64,000 bases of DNA from CALESS01 sp041741455 (GTDB lineage: Bacteria > Chloroflexota > Anaerolineae > Anaerolineales > Anaerolineaceae), in NCBI GenBank assembly GCA_041741455.1, contig JBGSJZ010000087.1, positions 62,001 to 126,000 on the forward strand. Direction: 5' to 3'. Below the pieces are notes generated by a model that was given only the letters and a program-made list of their open reading frames with translations, searched no databases and was not told the DNA's origin. Both the position numbers and the translations under genes were made by a program. Below, piece by piece: positions 60,658 through 64,000 of this stretch. Position 1 is the stretch's first letter, and every line of letters starts with the position of its first letter.

Positions 60658-61245
60658 TCAACTCCTTTTCGGCCAGAAGGCCCCGGTGCGTTTGCAGTAT
60701 TCAGCGTAAGGATCGCCGTAGCGCAGCAGTAAATCTTGTTCCTCTGCGTAACACAGGAGGGTGAAAATCGGGAAATAGATCAACGAGAACAGCGTCAGGA
60801 ATGGCGAGTGCAACAAAATGGCCATCACTGGGAAGAGAAAAACCTCTCCCACCGCCTGCGGGTGACGAATTTTGGCATAGATGCCGCTATACAGGGTGTG
60901 TTCTTTCTTCGGGCGCAGGGCTTCTTCTCCTGCGTCACGCAGGCCAACCAGCATTAGAACGGTGGCCGGGATGCCGATCAGCGCAGCTATCACCAACGAG
61001 ATCCACCAGGCCCAGGGGAATTTATTTGGCAGCGGCGTGGGCAGCGGAAAGAAGTAGTAGAGGATATAGTTTATTGTAATCACCAATTCAAACACCCCGG
61101 AGATCAAACGGTCATAGAAACAGAATTGGTAAGCGCGCGGCCCAATGAGCTTCTCTCGCCCGGCCGGGCTAGCGCTGCGCACATAGAAAAACAAAAAGAG
61201 CAGCGACGCAAAGAACATAATGGTAAAGTTAATCCAGGCAAACAT
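60658..61245 (-). CDS. ICMT/PEMT-like membrane methyltransferase
   Basis: This 195-residue membrane protein has about five helices. The family signature is IYAKIRHPQAVGEVFLFPV near 123-141, with RHP at the SAM site, and a final EEQDLLLRYGDPYAEYCKRTG near 168-188. It probably methylates a lipid or small molecule. It starts just after the next upstream gene in the operon (four nt gap) and is followed by the nitroreductase-like gene with a 2-nt gap. Confidence 0.82.
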   Translation of the reverse strand: MFAWINFTIMFFASLLFLFFYVRSASPAGREKLIGPRAYQFCFYDRLISGVFELVITINYILYYFFPLPTPLPNKFPWAWWISLVIAALIGIPATVLMLVGLRDAGEEALRPKKEHTLYSGIYAKIRHPQAVGEVFLFPVMAILLHSPFLTLFSLIYFPIFTLLCYAEEQDLLLRYGDPYAEYCKRTGAFWPKRS

Positions 61246-61249
61246 AAGA

Positions 61250-61696
61250 CTATCCTTTCAGTGTGGTGAAAATGAGGGCATCGCCAAAGAAGCCGATTAG
61301 CAGCAGCACCACCAGCACCCCATTCAGCAGCATCTCAACTGTGGTGAATGGCAGGAGCAGCGGAGCCATGATCAAAGTTGCAGCGGAGACAAAGAGCGCC
61401 AACCAGAAACCCCACATCCGGTTCCGCCACAGTCCGATGGCGGAAATCACCCGCAGCGAGGTGTAGAACAGGAACAGCGGTACCAGCCAAGTCGCCTGGC
61501 TGTCAAACAGGGTTTGTATTTCCTGGAACAGCATCTTGGGGTAGTAATTGCCCAACAAGCCCAATGCCATGAGCATGGCAACGATACAGTCGGTGATCTC
61601 AAGTAGAGCATACAGCGATTGCATGATCGCGGCGGTCCGAATCAGGCCTGGACGGGCCATGCGCCCCGTCGGGGCGGGAAGAACAGTTGATTCCAT
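61250..61696 (-). CDS. Four-helix membrane protein
   Basis: This 148-residue protein has four predicted membrane segments (about 20-45, 65-88, 95-115 and 120-143). No motif identifies a family. It lies 4 nt before the ICMT-like gene and 14 nt after the DinB-like gene. Confidence 0.65.
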   Translation of the reverse strand: MESTVLPAPTGRMARPGLIRTAAIMQSLYALLEITDCIVAMLMALGLLGNYYPKMLFQEIQTLFDSQATWLVPLFLFYTSLRVISAIGLWRNRMWGFWLALFVSAATLIMAPLLLPFTTVEMLLNGVLVVLLLIGFFGDALIFTTLKG

Positions 61697-61710
61697 CCTA
61701 GGTTTTCCTT

Positions 61711-62217
61711 CTATTGGTTCTGAATGACGTTTTCGATCTGAGCGGCGTGCGAGTCGAAGTGGCGTTTGATGTAGCCAAACAGATATTCGACCATCACTTC
61801 GCCCGCTAACAGTGGGTCCCAGAGGGGATAATTTAAGTGCTTGTCAAAGTCCGCATCGGGGACTGAAGTGATCGCCCGCAGGGAGGCTTGGTATGATCTG
61901 TCATACGTCTCCGCAAGGCGCTGTCGCGACGTGCCGCGCGCTCCAAAGCGCGTCATTCGGGCATTCAGCCCATCGAACAGGCCCTTGGGGATCAGCCGGG
62001 GCAGCAGTTGGTACAGCCAGGCCTGCCACCGAATCATCACAACTTCAACGATCATATAGCGAGGGATAATGGCGATATGATAGAGTACCTGCCCAACGTT
62101 CCAGGCTGGGTTACTGCTGGGTAGTGAAAGCGCTTCTTCCGGGAGCGAGTCCAGCAGGCGGTGGAAGGCCAGGCGGGTGTCCTCGATCTCCTGACGCAAA
62201 CGTTCACGTGTGTCCAT
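61711..62217 (-). CDS. DinB-like four-helix protein
   Basis: This 168-residue protein resembles the DinB/YfiT fold. MDTRERLRQEIEDTRLAFHRLL opens the first helix, PAWNVGQVLYHIAIIPRYM near 36-54 carries the His-containing helix, and KRHFDSHAAQIENVI near 151 ends it. The two His regions could bind a metal as in bacillithiol or mycothiol S-transferases. I chose ATG 62217 as the start; the open frame upstream overlaps the next gene. It belongs to the TetR-headed operon. Confidence 0.75.
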   Translation of the reverse strand: MDTRERLRQEIEDTRLAFHRLLDSLPEEALSLPSSNPAWNVGQVLYHIAIIPRYMIVEVVMIRWQAWLYQLLPRLIPKGLFDGLNARMTRFGARGTSRQRLAETYDRSYQASLRAITSVPDADFDKHLNYPLWDPLLAGEVMVEYLFGYIKRHFDSHAAQIENVIQNQ

Positions 62218-62230
62218 ATTTACACATTTC

Positions 62231-62851
62231 TCAGTCCGTGCCACCATCCTGCCAGGCGCGCGCCACCACCGGGTTGCGGGCAAAGAAGGATGCTCGTGTG
62301 GCCCAGTCCACCCCGTTGAATGGGCAGGCAAAATTCATGCAGCGGGCGCACATCAGCCGCCTCATTAGGGTTGCCATCATGGCAACTGTGGCGCCAAACA
62401 GCGCAAGCAGTATCCATTGTGCGGCGCTAACCAGGAACGCCAACGGATAACCGGCAATCACCACCAGTCCGGCGAAGAACACAAATTTTTCACTGCCCGT
62501 CATAGGGCCGGGGTGGTACTTCCACAGCTTTGGCGAGCCGTAGTTGGCCCAACATTGCAGCGACCTGCCATCTGGCTCGGCATAGTGTGGGCAGTGCGAA
62601 CACATGACTCGGATCTCGACAAAGCCGAAATAGGTTATTGCCAACCCAATCCAGGGCAGCAGCAGCCAGGCGTTTACCTGCACGATCCCAATCCCGCCCA
62701 GGATGAAGGGTGGGAAGGCGATGCCAAAGAAACGCAGCAGCTCACGGCTGCCGAAATGGCACTGCACCCGGCTTTGCAAAGGACAGTTTTCACACGCTGC
62801 TGCAGAGCAAGTAGATAATGGTTTGCGCGGATCAAGAAACTGGCTTTTCAT
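62231..62851 (-). CDS. Cys-rich membrane protein
   Basis: This 206-residue protein has an N-terminal Cys cluster (CSAAACENCPLQSRVQCHFG, near 15-34) and about four membrane helices. A CSHCPHYAE motif lies near 84 and a later CARCMNFACPFNGV near 168. The Cys sets could bind iron-sulfur clusters or zinc at the cytoplasmic face. The family is not recognised; an electron-transfer role is possible. It overlaps the tetR gene end by 20 nt, so they are co-transcribed. Confidence 0.7.
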   Translation of the reverse strand: MKSQFLDPRKPLSTCSAAACENCPLQSRVQCHFGSRELLRFFGIAFPPFILGGIGIVQVNAWLLLPWIGLAITYFGFVEIRVMCSHCPHYAEPDGRSLQCWANYGSPKLWKYHPGPMTGSEKFVFFAGLVVIAGYPLAFLVSAAQWILLALFGATVAMMATLMRRLMCARCMNFACPFNGVDWATRASFFARNPVVARAWQDGGTD

Positions 62852-63449
62852 TGCGCATCTCCAATCCCTCCAACATCAGCTTCATGCTGAGGCGCAATTG
62901 TTGCTCCGGCTGAACCAGATCGGGGGCGTAAGCCCAAAGCAGCAGGGTGCCTTCTAAAGCCGCGCCGATGGCCACCATCACCTGGCGGGCGTCGCCGGGG
63001 GTGAATTCGCCGCTCTCCATGCCGTGCCGCACGATTGGCTCTAAAATGGCCACAAAGCGCCCCAGGTATTCTTGCATCACCCGGCGCACCGTAGCATTCC
63101 GAAACGCCAGGGCATAGAACTCATAGATCACCGGCGCAACCTTCAACATCCCCTGCAGATCTGCGATGAAAATCTCTAAAAAGCTTTCCAGGCTGGCGCG
63201 CGCCGTCTGGCCTTCAGCAGACAGGTTTTGCATTTTGTGAAATTCGGCGCCGAACAGCAAATCAGCAATGGCGATGATGATCTCTTCTTTGCTCTTGAAA
63301 TACCAGTAGAGCAGGCCTTTGCTCAAACCCGATTCGGCGGCAACATCCTCCATGCGGGTGCTGGCAAAGCCCTGGCGGGCAAGGACTTTGATGGCTGATT
63401 CGATGATCTGAGCGCGGCGCTTTTCGCTGACATCGGGACGAGGGGACAT
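62832..63449 (-). CDS. TetR-family repressor
   Basis: This 205-residue protein has the N-terminal TetR helix-turn-helix: RRAQIIESAIKVLARQGFASTRMEDVAAESGLSKGLLYWYFKSKEE covers residues about 11-56, and the recognition helix is KGLLYWYF. A C-terminal helical ligand domain follows. GGAGG precedes the ATG. It is the first gene of the operon that reads down to 59572, and its own promoter overlaps a palindromic operator (63469-63487). It is therefore probably self-repressing and released by an unknown small ligand. Confidence 0.92.
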   Translation of the reverse strand: MSPRPDVSEKRRAQIIESAIKVLARQGFASTRMEDVAAESGLSKGLLYWYFKSKEEIIIAIADLLFGAEFHKMQNLSAEGQTARASLESFLEIFIADLQGMLKVAPVIYEFYALAFRNATVRRVMQEYLGRFVAILEPIVRHGMESGEFTPGDARQVMVAIGAALEGTLLLWAYAPDLVQPEQQLRLSMKLMLEGLEMRNEKPVS

Positions 63450-63468
63450 AGGACCTCCAATAGATAAT

Positions 63469-63512
63469 TGACCGACTAGTCAGTTTATACGCCTGATCGG
63501 GGAGACTGTCAA
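63469..63512 (-). promoter_or_regulatory. TetR operon promoter and operator
   Basis: On the minus strand TTGACA (63512-63507) and TATAAA (63489-63484) are 17 bases apart. The palindromic TGACCGACTAGTCAGTTTA (63469-63487) runs from the -10 box across the expected start of transcription; its core is GACTAGTC. This is a classic layout for TetR self-repression. The same octamer occurs twice over the start of the first multihaem gene. Confidence 0.7.
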
Positions 63513-63677
63513 GGCGATAAGTTGCAGATTTGCCTGATTCATGGGTCGATCAGGGCATGGGAGCAGGAAAGCAGGGGTAAAATTATTCCAACAAAGCGTG
63601 ATAAAGGATCGCATTTGAAATGGAGATTTCTGCTCATGAATCTTATAACCCTTTTGGGTAGGAAGGATTGAACTTAC

Positions 63678-64000
63678 ATGAAACGCCCCTTTGTATTATG
63701 GATACTCCTTTTCTGGCTGCTCTTCCTGGCCCTGGGTGGGCTGTATGGCGGCATTGCCATGCTCCTTGACCCTTCAGGGGGCGCGCTGCAAATGGCCGAG
63801 GTGCTGCCCCTGCTGCCAGTACCCAATTACGTTTTGCCGGGGCTGTTTTTACTGTTCGTGATGGGGCTGGCGCCGCTGCTGCTGATCTATGGCCTGCTGG
63901 CCCGCCCGGCCTGGCCCTGGATCGAGCCCCTCTTTCGCTGGTCAAAGCATCATTGGGCCTGGACGGGAACCATGCTCTTGGCTCTGGTGCTGGCTATCTG
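63678..64000 (+). CDS. Membrane protein, 5' part (runs off window edge)
   Basis: An open frame begins ATG 63678 (MKRPFVLWILLFWLLFLALG) and stays open to the window end, 107 codons. Hydrophobic segments are at about 5-27, 54-76 and 97 to the edge. AAGGA lies about 10 nt upstream. It is divergent from the TetR operon. The family is not recognised from this part. Confidence 0.65.
   Translation, partial: MKRPFVLWILLFWLLFLALGGLYGGIAMLLDPSGGALQMAEVLPLLPVPNYVLPGLFLLFVMGLAPLLLIYGLLARPAWPWIEPLFRWSKHHWAWTGTMLLALVLAI

Overview
The window looks like chromosome of a fermentative or anaerobic bacterium of the Chloroflexota, most likely class Anaerolineae. This is an inference. It rests on the mix of a MalT/LuxR-type ATP-dependent regulator, Thr/Pro-rich lipoproteins carrying beta-propellers, two multihaem c-type cytochromes on single membrane anchors, a Na+-pumping decarboxylase, many GNAT acetyltransferases, and moderate GC with AT-rich promoters. 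There is no rRNA, tRNA or CRISPR array that I could recognise. Two genes run off the edges (1-546 minus; 63678-64000 plus).

Layout. (1) 1-13 kb is a catabolic region. A three-subunit molybdenum hydroxylase (FAD, 2Fe-2S and Mo-cofactor subunits) is followed by a cyclase/kynurenine-formamidase-like hydrolase and a GNAT-like protein whose paralogue starts divergently at 546. Next come the biotin importer BioY and a four-gene biotin-dependent Na+-translocating decarboxylase operon (carboxyltransferase, gamma/delta membrane subunit, biotin carrier, beta pump). A 19-bp motif is shared between the promoter regions of the 546-minus gene and the decarboxylase operon, which suggests one regulon. A full DUF2877 (AllH-like) gene and a truncated copy flank the operon. 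(2) 13-20 kb holds a methyltransferase, a YbaK-like deacylase and two paralogous multihaem proteins (20 and 21 CxxCH motifs) around a threonine synthase. Both cytochrome genes have near-consensus promoters overlapped by palindromes. (3) 20-30 kb is housekeeping and stress: an HtrA-like lipoprotein protease, a MoeB-rhodanese fusion, an RsiV-like lipoprotein, a PIG-L deacetylase, LipB, a DUF692-like protein, three CBS-domain proteins, ferritin, a decayed catalase with a Fur-like box, and a nucleotide-sugar-epimerase-like protein. (4) 30-38 kb is decayed or mobile: a frameshifted transposase, a wHTH/PD-(D/E)xK-like gene pair, a broken DJ-1/PfpI gene, a MalT/LuxR regulator and a broken MFS transporter. 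(5) 38-54 kb is a dense plus-strand run of GNATs, beta-propeller lipoproteins, an alpha/beta hydrolase, methyltransferases and aminoglycoside-phosphotransferase-like kinases, many overlapping by 1-4 nt. (6) 54-59.5 kb is a Fic operon with a nonsense-interrupted gene, then the wreck of an element with an FtsK/HerA-like ATPase. (7) 59.5-63.5 kb is a TetR-headed minus-strand operon of membrane proteins, an F420-type nitroreductase-like protein and a DinB-like protein, with a clear promoter and operator.

The most interesting coherent system is region 1: a molybdenum hydroxylase, a cyclase-family hydrolase and two GNAT-like paralogues, linked by a shared cis-element to a biotin-dependent Na+-pumping decarboxylase. 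I infer an energy-conserving route for breakdown of an aromatic or N-heterocyclic compound; the substrate is unknown. Pseudogenes are frequent (at least eight loci), and several would be missed by automatic ORF calling.
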